From the NCBI RefSeq assembly GCF_024868665.1, contig NC_079900.1:3758415-3822414 (forward strand): a stretch of DNA of 64,000 nt. Reading direction: 5' to 3'. Position numbers and translations under genes: made by a program. Positions 52,901 to 64,000 of this stretch are shown here, piece after piece. Each line of letters starts with the position of its first letter. Position 1 is the stretch's first letter. The DNA comes from Triplophysa rosa (lineage: Eukaryota; Chordata; Actinopteri; Cypriniformes; Nemacheilidae). Below the pieces are notes generated by a model. That model was not told the origin of the DNA and did no database searches. It worked only from the letters and a program-made list of their open reading frames with translations.

Positions 52901-55336
52901 CGTTTTTGACAAAGACAAAAGATCTTAATTAGACAGCACAATGTCATCGGATTTTAGGCTCACAAAAACGCCACACAGGGGAAATTTTGCTCATCCATTT
53001 GTCTTATGAGGGCAAATACTTAAATATACGAGAGAAGCAAACAACTTCCTCTAGCACACTTCCTCAAGAAAATGTGAGTGATTCTTGTCACTAAATGGGT
53101 GGCAATGCTATGCACTTGCTAAGGTCCAAACAAGCCCTAACAATTTTTTGCCTATATCTGCAACCATCCAACCAACAGGCAAAATGTCCGAAAATATCAG
53201 TGCAAAGTTTTTACAACGAAGTTAGGAGAGTGTACAACATTTTACGAGGTGGCTAATTCATATTTATTTGAATGATGTGAATCGTACAAAAACACACATT
53301 AGGAAAAAGCAACAACAAATCCGCACCCCTAAATCTGACCGCACGAAAGCTAACATGTATTCTGTTTGAAATGTAAGAAATATATCACAACTGTCCTTAC
53401 GAAACCTTGGATGTCCAAATTGTTTTTCAAGAAATGGGAAAAACACTGTACTTTTTAATACCCTTTTTAGTTAGATATTTGCAAAACCCACTGACAAACA
53501 TAAAGGATGACTAATAATAATGATTTATGGCAAAAAAAATTATAATGACGAAATATGGAGATACGAGGTCTCAGAAGGACAGCAACGATATGAGAAAGTT
53601 TATAAACTGCACACAATGATTTAAAAACCTGGAGCCATTTTCTCCAGGGACATTTCCTCCAGCAAGATTCACAGGCATCAAAGGTTGAACCTGGCAGAAT
53701 ATTTTACTCAAAGAGACAACATTTGATGTACAGCATCTCTGAGCGATCCACAGTTGCTCTCCTGGGATGAGATGCTTGGCTGCAAATAACCTCTGCGGGC
53801 AAATGATGGCCATTAAATACAACTGTTGCAGAGTCTGTCTTTTACATTTCTAACCCTATAAATGTCATTTGATAAACTGATTAATGACAAGAGACTTGTA
53901 AGATACAAAAAGAACTTTTAAATGCTAATACAAAGAGGGTTAAATGCATCTTACATGTTAGAACACAATTCAACAGCCTCAGGCTCTTATTGCACAACTG
54001 GGAAACTGGTCACCTTGTTGTGGGACTGAAGCAAACATTTGAGAATTGGGACTGCTGACTGCTTTTCTGAGCAGTGACATCGCCAAGACCTGTCCGGGAA
54101 ATAACACATCTCAAGTCCCAAGATGCAAAGCAACCGGTTCTGTGTGAAAGACTATAGACCAGCATGAATTAGTATGCTTGGTCGGGTTAGTTTATGGTAG
54201 CTGGTACTGGTCAAGACGGTTCAATGGTGTAGTTGGCAAACCAGAAATCCAAAACACAACATACACTGGTCTTCTCTGCATGTACCAGTTAACTTGCCAT
54301 TTCAGGGTTCAATGTTTGGTGTGATGAATTGCATACTATTGCAAGTGGGCTGTTTTTGGCCTCTCCGATGGGTGCACAATAATTAAAGCTATTAAAGCCT
54401 GATTGCCCATAAAACAAAAATATTCATGATCTCATGCAATCCAATGTTGGCACCGTTAGTCTGTGACTAAAGCGGCAGGCCTGAAAATACTGTGAAGTAA
54501 AAGGAAAAAGGATAAACGCTTTGAGCAATTATTTCAAAAAGATATGCCAAATGCAATGACACTGCCGTCCTTTTTTTGAACATATTTAAATAACTGGACA
54601 GTCAAGACATTGCTGAATAAATGACATGAAACTATATTTAGTTGTACTGATATGCAATGACTGTTTCGGTCATTTTTGCATTGTGTATGCAACAGGAACT
54701 AGTAGAGGTATGAAGCTAAACCACCACTTCTGTTTCTCTCTTCTTTGTGTAAAACATGAATGCCCTCATCATTAACCACACAAGCCTTTAAGTTCTTATC
54801 TTCAGCTGGCAAGCTGTTTGGCAGCTCAAGTGCCCTCCTCCACAAAAGACAAATGGCAAAAGGTACTCAAGCGTCAGCCGTAACTGTAAATCATCTTTGC
54901 CACCTCCAACTATAAACTCTTGTAAGTTGGCAGGTTAATCAGCTGTGCCACACACTGCGTTCATGACAAACAACACATCCGCCCAATAAAGTCATTTCCT
55001 TGTCTGTCTGAGTCAAGTGACTGTGCTGACAGTGACCAGAAACTAGCGTAGATTTACGGTCGTGAGGATTAATGAAGTGACGTCAGGAGGAGCTGAGGCC
55101 CTCGGCGGCGTCTTCCAAGGTCCTTCAGTTTAATATAACTCTTGATTTAATATTATGTTTCATTGGCTTCTTAGATCAACTGCAAGCAAGATTGAATATA
55201 TAAAAAGCTAAAGCTTTTCTAGATTACTACAGAAAATGATTTTGATTTGCATCTTAGTTTGTAAAAAACAAGCAAACATACTGTATGCAGTATAAGTTTC
55301 AATTAAATCGTTATAAAAAATGATCATATTAATGTG
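49985..55336. other. Gene-poor intergenic region
   Basis: No exon, RNA gene or protein family recognised on either strand over 5 kb. The minus frame at 50607-50909 and the frames near 52015-52397 and 53571-53822 show no homology or splice borders that I trust. A consensus-like TGACGTCAGG near 55079 is isolated. Confidence 0.4.
51590..51754. repeat. Partial TAGTTCACCC-family MITE
   Basis: The right half is present: AAATATCTTCTTTTCTGTTCTGCAG, GAGTGAGTAAATGATGACAA and the terminus TTGGGTGAACTATCCCTTTAA. Confidence 0.75.
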
Positions 55337-55855
55337 TCAAGAGCGGGGAGGTGAGACACGGAGAGAGGACCTAGGCGCAGACAGCGGGTAAGGGGTTAAC
55401 ATGGACTTTAATCATAAATAACAAAAAGACAACAAAAACCCACGAGGGAGTAAAACAAGAACAAGAGAATTACAGGAACAAAGACTAACTACACTACACA
55501 GGACTAAAAAATAACATTTACCATATATTACAAAAAGACTAGACTAGACTAGACTAGCAAAACAAGGACTCACCCACATGAAACAAGTGACAGATAACAC
55601 AGTGAACCAGCCCAGGACAGAGAACAAAGGGGCATTAAATAAGGGATCAAATCAAGAGGGCACAGGTGTGGGGCATGAACTAATAACGAGCACAAACAAG
55701 GGAACAAGAGGGCAGGAACAATGACGAGACCTGGAGAGAGTATGGCAAGCCAAAAGGGCCAAAACGCCTCTCTCCACATGAAACAAGAGGTTCTGCCATG
55801 GATCTGCCACAAGATCTAGAAAAGCAAGACAAGATGGGGCAGAACCATGACATTA
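55337..55855 (-). mobile_element. Second, inverted copy of the 1243-1841 element
   Basis: On the minus strand it begins ATGTCATGGTTCTGCCCCATC and ends GTCTCACCTCCCCGCTCTTGACAC, with GTTAACCCCTTACCCGCTG near the 3' end. The start, the GTTAACCCCTT block and the end match the plus-strand copy near the window start, but the interior is diverged. Confidence 0.65.
55537..55557. repeat. (GACTA)n microsatellite
   Basis: Four tandem GACTA units inside the dispersed element. Confidence 0.9.
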
Positions 55856-57829
55856 ATGAACAGCATGCACACGTTTTAATTTGTATTCACCCCAGAACTT
55901 TGCTTTAGGTCATGGCTTTTTGCTCTTATTATTCAAACTTTGAAAGATCAATTAATGTTCTTGTGATCTAATTTGGTAGAGTGAAATTATTTTTTGTTTA
56001 TTCCTTTTGAGAAAGATGAGGTGGAAGGCAATAGGAAACAATGAATTGCAAAGAATTTGCAAAGAAAATACAGTGAAGGACAAACCAGGACGAACTTGCA
56101 ATGAGCAAGAAAACGCAATACACAATAACAAAAGACAGTCAGTATGAATAAAAAGAAAGAAATTCAGAGCGCAGGTAACAGACATTATAAAGGGGAAAAT
56201 ATCTTCTGTGCACAAAAATATTTCTAAAGAGATAACCCATACAACATCCCCAGTTCCCAATCCAGAATAAGAAAAAACACAAGCAGTACACTTTGTTAAA
56301 AGGTCAGTCTCTCTAAAGGCACTCAGACCCTCCGGTCTAAAGAAAACGTTTCGCTAAATGTGATATATTAAACCGTGAAGAACTAAATAAATTGTTTCTG
56401 GTTTGTTTTCACAGAGAAACGTTCCTTTAGGCTGACAGATGAATAAAGTGTTGATATTTGACATGTCAACATAATCATAAGCTAATACAGAGGTCAGTCC
56501 TGCTAATATCAGAAACCCACAATGACCCCCTGTACTGTTATATTCTCATGCTCATCTACAGTCTCAACAGATTTTCTTAACATTCAAGGCTAAAAGGTTT
56601 GCTCTATCTGACCCAAAACCCCCGCTGTGATATTAACACAATTACTGAATGTTTTTAGATTTTGGGTTTCTGGAACAATGCACACAAATCCTTTACCTGG
56701 ATCTCTGAAACTAAGCTTCCTCTCAAATGACCAACATCTATCCAAAAACTGATCATAATCTTTTGAATTACACTCATGCTTAATTCAGCATCATCACAAC
56801 CTGTTGACATTTAAGTAATAAACCTAAAAAACAAATCGTTCAATTCCTTAGAAAAGGATTTAGTTCCACAACATCCCTCGGGCCAAAACCTGCAAATAAA
56901 TTTCTGTATAGCTGAAATGGAGACTGTTGGAGTATCTGAATATATAGTGCATTTAACTAAAAAAACTGCAGAATTTATGGTATCGTGTTTAAAAGTTTAC
57001 AGGCATTTGTAACATAGTCATTACATTTATTCTATTGATTCGTGTTCATGGACACAAATTTGTCACTTTTGTTGTGCCACTCAGCACGACTTTCAATCTA
57101 ATGTATTTTGATACGAAGTATCTTTCATCCATAAATGTATATATCAACGCAATCTGATATGGATTTGTACCTACTTTACGAGGTGGCTCATTGTATAATG
57201 ATATAATGATCAGCTACAGCGGGTTCCATAACTTTCATTAACCCAGTCAGTACTGTAAGAGGCGCTGGTAACTTCTAGCATGTGTGCTTTGGGTCGAGGC
57301 CAATTTTTGTCTCTCACACCCTTCCCTGAGAGCTTTGTGAAAGCCTGCTTCACAACACACACACAGATTTCCACAGCAACATTAAGAACATGTCGTTCCA
57401 TTTCATCACAGTTAAAGGGGAGCGAGAGAGCTCTGCAGAAATAAAGCTACCGATTTACACGAATTACTTGACATTGTTTCCCAGTTAGTATGTTATTGGA
57501 AACATTCAACGTGTTAACAGAAGTCTAAATGTTGTACAGGCGATAAATAAACAAAGTTTTCAGCACTGACATCACACAACAGAAACCCGTGATGGCAATG
57601 CTAAACACACGTGCCTGCAAGCCCACTGTGACTACTAAGCAATTTCAAACACTTTTTTTGCTTAAAAATGCAAATCTGACTAAAATAATGTCAGCATGAA
57701 AACTTCAACACACATATTTAGAATAATAAACATTCAACACCCACTTTGCATATTCAAAAGTTGCAGTCATGAGACACACACAAAACTTGTAAGCAAGATT
57801 TTAAAGCTACAGTACACTCTTAAAAATAA
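55856..57829. other. Intergenic, nothing recognised
   Basis: No gene or named repeat seen. The minus frames at 55952-56260 and 57210-57401 have no family resemblance. Confidence 0.4.
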
Positions 57830-59010
57830 AAGCTGCTCCTGAATTCGCTCACTTCATTCACTATTCCCTATATAATGAATGCTAAATAGTCCACTATATG
57901 GGCAAGAAGTAAATGAAGATGAGTGAACATTTTCGGACACTGACGTAATATATCCTGCGTCCAGTGGCGTAACTTTGTTTTGAAAAGTGGTGGGGACAAA
58001 GACGACACAAACAATACTTTAATAATTTTTTTCTGTAATAACTCGTTGGGAATATTCATGGGCGTCACAAGTGCGAAAAATGTAGGTGACTCCTCCTCTA
58101 GAAAACAGTATAAAAACGGCGCCGCTTTATCGACGGCTGCAGTGGTGTAACGTTAACGTTATAGACGCATGACAAATAATAAAGACACAGCCGTGAAGCA
58201 GGTTCGAATCCGCTGAACTCACTATTCTAAATTTTCACATCACATATCAGATCTGCTTCCATTTGTTTTTAAACTATATCATGTTTTCATCAATAGATCA
58301 TTTAAAGCATGTTGTGCTTTATTATATGTAAGGATGGCTGTTGCCGTACGTAATTAAATGTATTAATTCGTGATAAAATTTGTGTGTTTTCCCCATGTTA
58401 AAAATTTGGTGTTTGACACAGATTACCTGTCGGTGGGTCAAGGATTGAGACGTTTGGGAACCCCCGCTAGTAAGGACAAACATTCAAGTAAGTTATACAG
58501 GGGAAACAGATGGAAAAATAATATCTTTAAAAAATCTTATTTTCACTGATTACTACGGGCATTGCCAGATAGGCTACAAATATACAACGAACTTTCTAAA
58601 TTTTGTTTTGAACTCTACAAAGTTGTGACTTTTTCCATTTATTGGAGTTTTCTATCAAGTATCAACATGCAATTAATCTTGCAATAGACGATAGCAACCG
58701 CATGTCGAGAACAATAAGGACGAATATATAGCACCAAAGTGCAATTAAGCGCAAAATGTTTGGTACATGTATGACTTGAACAGCCATTTTCAAATATTTT
58801 CATCATTTTATTAAAAACAAATACCTTTACAATCTGATATGTGAAAAAGTTCCATCGTGTGTACACTCAAAATCAGAATGCTTGTGGGTAAAAAGTAGTA
58901 AACAAATGTAGGGAATCAGTTGTTTACTCAGAATTCGGACAACACTACAAAATGGCCGACACCCGATATAGTGCACTATATAGGAGATAGGGGGCGAATT
59001 CAGCCACAGC
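57830..59010. mobile_element. Non-autonomous DNA element with degenerate inverted ends
   Basis: The left end AGCTGCTCCTGAATTCGC, followed by CCCTATATAATGAATGC, pairs imperfectly with the right end, which reads inverted as AGCTGTGGCTGAATTCGCCC then CTATATAGTGCACTATAT. The interior holds another repeat (AGTGGCGTAACTTTGTTTTG, near 57963) and no transposase. Confidence 0.5.
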
Positions 59011-59711
59011 TAAAGGTTTTTTCCTCGTATGGCTGTATGGTTCCATTAAGACACATTTAAAACCATTTATGTGCAAAAATGTCATGGAAAAAGTTTCTAC
59101 ATATTAAAGCTAAAGATGCCATAGAAGCAGCAGAGGGACAAAAATACTTTTACAAAATCGACAAATACAAGGTAGACAAGGGACAGGCCATTATTTTAAA
59201 ATTTTGGGATACTGTAAGTACACAACTGCATGAAATATATCACACTGTGCAAGTGATTTTTGGATATTTCATAACAAATTATTCCATATTGTGGCTTTAA
59301 CAATCCATCTACATATTTAAACACTGGGTCATTCTGAGCAATCGAAAACAAAAAATGTATGAAATTCACAAAACATCCTCTTATCTGCTTTATTTGAGGC
59401 ATGATGAGAGTCATTTTCTAAAATTGTCATAGTTTACATTGCTCGTGTTTATAAATTTCCCTGTGAGATTTCAACAGAAGTCTTTGTTAGTTCAAAATTG
59501 ATTCCCTGGTGTATGATAACACGTGTTTTACGTCAGATCATATCTTCAGTGAGACTGTGGTATGTGACTATAAGATAAGAAAAACATGGCAAAAAGACAA
59601 GACTGAAGAAAAAATAATAAAGAGAGTTTTGGTATCGACAAACGTGTACACACATACAATCACACATATTTCACTAGTGAACAAAATAATGATGGCATTG
59701 ATATGCTTCTT

Positions 59712-59890
59712 AAAGGGATAGCTCACCCAAAAATGAAAAAACAAACTCATCATTTACTCTCTCTTCAAACCTGTATGACCTTCTTTCTTCAGATATTTTG
59801 AAGAATGTTGGTAACCAAACAATATTGACGATCATTGACTTCCATTGCATGAACACAAAACCATTTCTCAAAATATCTTTTTTTGTGGTG
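59712..59890. repeat. Partial TAGTTCACCC-family MITE
   Basis: AAAGGGATAGCTCACCCAAA, AAACCTGTATGACCTTCTTT and the CACAAAACCATTTCTCAAAA segment follow the family order. The right terminus is missing. Confidence 0.75.
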
Positions 59891-61466
59891 TGTGTGTGCG
59901 AGTACGTGTGTTCAGCAGCAGTATCTGTATTCATTGAATGACATCTCACTTTCACTGTGAAGTCCAACTGACAGCAAAACTCAAAGCAGATGTCTTCACC
60001 TCAGAGTAAAGCTGTTCACTTTCATTACTGAGTGACCCCAGATCTCTGCAAATAAAATCAGATACGATTCCAATAAGCAGTCAAACATAAGAAAGTTCTG
60101 CATGAGTAACCAAGTCAATATACATAATATACACTGAACCTTTAGACACATTAAACAAACGTTTTTTTTCCTCCAAACGTATTTCTTCTTTTTTTAAAAT
60201 GATGTCAAATCTTGGAAACATCTTCCACATCTCATTTAATCCCATCAGATCTGTGTTTCTGATCATATGCTATCCACATAAATAAGCGCCTGTTGATCTT
60301 CCATAAATAGGTCGAGACAGACCATCCTTGCTGTCTTGCCAAGTAAACAACGTGGACTTTTGGCCCTGCCGGACATCCTTATTTAACATGGGCGTTTGGT
60401 GTCCATAATAGCTGTTGCTTCTACTGTAGATCTAATGCTTTATGACTGCAAAACTACAAGAACAATCTGAAACAAACATGTACTAAAACATGAAGTGTGC
60501 ATATTCTTAACACTAAACAGAATTGCATAAAACGATGATTTGAATCATTTCCAGTACACTCCCCTCTCTTCCACTGGTCAGACAAACAGTCCCAAATTGG
60601 TATTGGTTGTTGTTGCATCTGGTTGCTCGAGCCGCTGACCAAACAAACACAGCAATGTTTTCATAGTGTAAACACTGCCACAGTGTTTATAGTTTTCTGG
60701 GGAATTAACCTATGAAAATAGGTCACACAGGGCCGTCTGGCAACTGCAAAAATCATTAAAAAGGTTTTTACACTTTACATTCTATCGGAAAGAAGTTTAG
60801 GGTCTACAGTGTGTGTGAATATCTGGCATTGTGCATACTGTGTTTGGATGTTTTTTTCTTTCATATCTCAATTCAACTCAATTCAAGGGTCGACGTCGAG
60901 AAGAATCCTTCAAAACAAACTACACAATATTTGTGATATTATGCAATTTTATCTCCTGAGTGTTTGTTGTGTCGTGGGCAAGAAACATGTCGGACTACAT
61001 GTTGCTTGCCAACCAATCATTGCTTGCCATCTCTAACCATGTATAAATGGTTATTAAATGCAAAAAGAAACTACACTCAAAAAAGTGCTGGGTTATTTCT
61101 GTAAACACATTGTTGGGTTGTTTGTGCTGGGTCAAAATTCTGGGTTGTTTCGGGTACTTTAAACACATTTTACATTTTAAAATCAGGAAAAAAGGTCTTT
61201 GAAATGGTCTCTTCATTTTTTCCGCGGCTGTAATTGCATCACTACATAATAGAGGGTGCGTGGAAACATCAAAACGCTCCCTTGAGTGGCAAAACACTGT
61301 TCACATGGGAAAGTGATGTCAATGCATACCCTCTATTCCACCTAACAGCCCTCGTCGCCTCCTTTTGTTTTGCCATGTTGGAAGTTGTGCACGAAAGGGT
61401 TTCTATGCTCCTATTGGTCAGCGTCACAGATGTGACAGAACCCGCCACAAACAATAAAAAAAAAAC
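59891..61466. other. Intergenic, small repeat fragments only
   Basis: AAAAAGTGCTGGGTTATTTC and related GGGTTGTTT units near 61079-61155 look like the end of a common fish MITE. No gene recognised up to the DIRS element. Confidence 0.4.
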
Positions 61467-62514
61467 GTCTTGGTTACGGATGTAACCTCGGTTCCCTGAT
61501 GGAGGGAACGAGACGTTGTGTCGAACCGACAGAATGGGGTTTGTCTTGAGAACCTATCATCTTCTGAGTATTTAGAAAAGGCCAATGAAAATTGGCGAAT
61601 GAAATTTGCATGCCGGGCTCCTCCCCGGATGTCCGGGTATAAGAGGGAAGCCGGCGTGCTCATTCATTCACCTTTGGTCTGAGGAGCCTAAGCATCCTCC
61701 CCCGACCGCTGGGGTGGGCGGCCAGTGTTGTGGCATGAGGGACACAACGTCTCGTTCCCTCCATCAGGGAACCGATGTTACATCCGTAACCAAGACGTTC
61801 CCTTTCTGTCGGTCTCTCGACGTTGTGTCGAACCGACAGAATGGGGTTCCTTTGGAATACGCCACAGCACTGAGCCTCGTCACAATCTCTGCTGTGTGAC
61901 GTTGACTGGCCTGGGCGAGTCAGACGAACACTCTAGCGCTAAATTATGACCTTCCAGTGGAGAGGAAGGGGGACCCAGAGCTTTCCACAAAAAGTTGGGA
62001 AGCCCCCTAACACCGGCCGTCACGGGCGGAGGCCTGATTCTCTAAATGGCGAGAAGCCGCCCGGCACCGTACGGGCCACTGGGTAAGCATTATTCCCCCC
62101 GGGGGGAAAAACGCTGCAGAGGCCACTACCTACCGTAGGGAGGAATTAGTGGAGACACCACATGGTCTCACCATCAGGGGAGAACTCATGGGAGGATTGT
62201 GCGGACTGTTAACCGCAAGGTGGGAGTCCACCCGGGGAGGTCATGGGTTGCCAAGGTGGGAACCAACATGAGGATACATCAGACGGAACAGCCCACGGAG
62301 GGGGTGTTACCACGTCTGGAGCACTAGGTCCGGTTAGAGCTATGTGGGAGATAACTCAACTGTTCCCCGGCCTAAGGGGGCAGGGCTGCTCTGCCCAGCC
62401 TGTCCCCTGGAAGGGTGCTTAGTGATGGATGGAATGCCTTTTCTTTACCCGAGGGGAAAGAAGTGAGGCTGGATCGTCACTGCTCCCCTCGTAGGGGGAA
62501 GGGCTTCCGCAGGC
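61467..62514 (-). mobile_element. 3' terminal non-coding region of a DIRS-type retrotransposon
   Basis: It begins at an abrupt switch to GC-rich DNA. CGTCTTGGTTACGGATGTAAC...GGAGGGAACGAGACGTTGTGTC (61467-61520) is mirrored at 61743-61797, giving inverted repeats. The block GTTGTGTCGAACCGACAGAATGG occurs directly at about 61513 and 61826. Inverted and split direct terminal repeats rather than plain LTRs are what DIRS elements carry. The segment sits just downstream of the recombinase frame on the minus strand. Confidence 0.65.
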
Positions 62515-63545
62515 TTACGCCCAACGGCTGCCGGTCCTACCTGTTGCCCTGCAGGACGCGGGCTGACACCGGTTCAACGCGGAGGTTGTAGAACCTCGCA
62601 AAGGTATTGGGCATAGCCCAACCAGCAGCTCTACAGATGTCTGCCAGAGAGGCGCCCTGAACCAGTGCCCACGAGGAGGGACACCCCGAGTGGAGTGCGC
62701 CTTAACTCCTAAGGGGCAGGGGCGATCTTGCGACCGGTATGCCAAGGATATGGCATCCTCGATCCAGTGCGCCAGTCTCTGTTTGGAGACAGCTCTCCCC
62801 TTCTGCTGACCTCCAAAACAGACAAAGAGCTGCTCAGAGCTTCTGAAGCCCTGCGTGCGGTCCAAGTAGAGGCACAGTGCGCGTACTGGACACAACACGG
62901 AAGGGGTTGGGTCTTCCTCCCCGGTGGGGAGCGCCTGCAAGTTCACCACCTGGTCCCGGAAGGGAGTGGTGGGAACCTTGGGCACGTAGCCGGGCCGTGG
63001 TCTCAGGATAACGTGGGAGTCTCCAGGCCTGAATTCTAGGCAACCCGAGGACACAGAGAATGCTTGTAGGTCCCCTACCCTCTTGAAGGAGGCGAGCGCT
63101 ACGAGGAGGGCTGTCTTTATCGACAGGCGAGAAAGATCGGCCTCTCCTAGGGGCTCGAAGGGGGGCCTCTGGAGGCCCTCCAGGACCACTTCGAGGTCCC
63201 AAGAGGGTACGGGGCACGGGCGAGGTGGATTCAACTGTCTCGCGCCCCTCAGGAACCTGGTTACCAGGTCGTGCTGCCCTAGAGACTTACCAGCAACTGG
63301 TTCGTGATGTGCGGCTATAGCGGCAACATACACTTTCAGTGTGGAATGGGAGAGGTTCTTCTCAAGTCTCTCCTGGAGAAAGGACAGTACGTACCTGATC
63401 GAGCATCTCTGCGGGTCTTCTCCGTGAGAAGAGCACCAAGACGATAAGATGCGCCACTTGAAGGCATACAGTCTCCTAGTGGCCGGAGCCCTAGCCTGTA
63501 TGAGGGTCTCTACCACCGCCGGGGGTAGGTCGCTCAGGATCTCCT
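62515..63545 (-). pseudogene. DIRS tyrosine recombinase, frame broken near its C-terminus
   Basis: Minus-strand frame of a tyrosine recombinase, the enzyme that integrates DIRS retrotransposons through a circular intermediate. Seen in order: ATRRLYAFKWRILSSWC at the core-binding start (near 63500), SHSTLKVYVAAIAAHH, FKRVGDLQAF with the first catalytic Arg, CPVRALCLYLDRT, and KAHSTRG carrying the H-x-x-R pair (62686-62697). After that the frame reads as unrelated sequence, while the next frame over gives the expected end, with a WAMPNT-like helix and a Tyr codon at 62588-62590 in RFYNLRV. One indel at about 62670-62686 therefore separates the nucleophile from the rest. The upstream part of the same open frame, beyond 63545, overlaps the RT/RNase H frame and is not recombinase. 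Confidence 0.8.
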
Positions 63546-64000
63546 CGTCCTGTCCAGGGGCCAGACATGGAGGCTCCAGAGGTCTGGCCTGGGATGCCAA
63601 AACGTGCCCTTCCCCTGAGAAAGGAGGTCCTTCCTCAAGGGAATCGGCCAGGGGGGAGTTGTTGTCAGGCTCACCAGCTCTGAGAACCAAGTCCGGTTGG
63701 GCCAATAGGGCGCAACTAGTAGCACTTGATGCTCGTCTTCCCTGACCTTGCACAGGGTCTGTGCAATGAGGCTCACTGGGGGGAAGGCGTACTTCCTCTT
63801 GTCCCGCGGCCAGCTGTGCGCAAGGGCATCCATACCTAGGGGACCATCGGATAGGGAGTACCAAAGCGGACAATGGGTGGAGTCCGGGGAGGCAAACAGG
63901 TCCACCTGTGCCCGACCGAACTGCTCCCATATGAGCTGAACCGCGTGAGGGTGGAGTCGCCACTCTCCGCGAGGTGACCACTGACGAGAGAGCCTGTCTG
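63534..64000 (-). CDS. DIRS reverse transcriptase/RNase H C-terminus (partial, runs off the window)
   Basis: A second minus frame ends with a stop at 63534-63536 and overlaps the start of the recombinase frame. It contains VDLFASPDSTHCPLWYS, WPRDKRKYAFPPVSLIAQTL and LLVAPYWPNRTWFSELV, the segments that follow RNase H in DIRS-type elements and in related reverse transcriptases. The RT catalytic core lies beyond the window edge. The overlap of the two frames is the usual DIRS arrangement. Confidence 0.75.
   Translation of the reverse strand, partial: DRLSRQWSPRGEWRLHPHAVQLIWEQFGRAQVDLFASPDSTHCPLWYSLSDGPLGMDALAHSWPRDKRKYAFPPVSLIAQTLCKVREDEHQVLLVAPYWPNRTWFSELVSLTTTPPWPIPLRKDLLSQGKGTFWHPRPDLWSLHVWPLDRTRRS

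Noticed and set aside
58195..58215. tRNA-like B box GGTTCGAATCC
   Set aside because: No A box, acceptor stem or cloverleaf could be formed around it; probably a chance match or tRNA-derived repeat remnant.
59079..59300. 73-codon lysine-rich ORF with a GTAAG donor-like site inside
   Set aside because: Starts in repeat-like sequence, has no acceptor-bounded partner exon and no family resemblance.

Overview
This window reads as nuclear DNA of a ray-finned fish, most likely a cyprinid. It is AT-rich and intron-bearing, with vertebrate protein families, a 5S-rRNA-derived SINE3-type element, a DIRS retrotransposon and many short inverted-repeat DNA elements of kinds common in carp-like fishes. Exons below were read by eye from conserved protein segments, GT/AG (one GC/AG) junctions and matching codon phases. 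Every complete gene model sums to a whole number of codons.

Layout. 1-1171: last three coding exons of an IRE1/RNase L-like gene (KEN ribonuclease domain, + strand). 1172-9248: about 8 kb of nested mobile elements, including a 3.5 kb inverted-repeat structure. 9264-15666: a complete nine-exon paralogue encoding a pyrin (PYD) domain, an IRE1-like kinase and a KEN ribonuclease domain (579 aa). 17326-18203: syce2 (meiotic synaptonemal complex protein, - strand). 19479-21079: mariner-like element with very long inverted repeats. 24328-25192: two-exon gene for an unrecognised single-pass membrane protein (+). 27268-31606: farsa, the cytosolic Phe-tRNA synthetase alpha subunit (-), which carries an in-frame TAA at codon 409. 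32745-34685: an intelectin (+). 35661-44495: ilf3 (NF90/NF110 double-stranded-RNA-binding protein, -) with both alternative 3' ends. 47013-48824: EP1-type prostaglandin E2 receptor ptger1 (-). About 50000-61450: gene-poor DNA with a few transposon remnants. 61467-64000: 3' part of a DIRS-type tyrosine-recombinase retrotransposon (-), cut by the window edge.

How it fits together. There is no operon logic here. syce2 and farsa are also neighbours on human 19p13, and ilf3 and ptger1 lie on 19p13 too, so the block looks like conserved vertebrate synteny into which intelectin and the kinase-ribonuclease genes have been placed. The most interesting item is the tandem pair of PYD/kinase/KEN genes. 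They join an inflammasome-type interaction domain to an IRE1/RNase L-type effector, which makes a candidate fish-specific innate immune ribonuclease.
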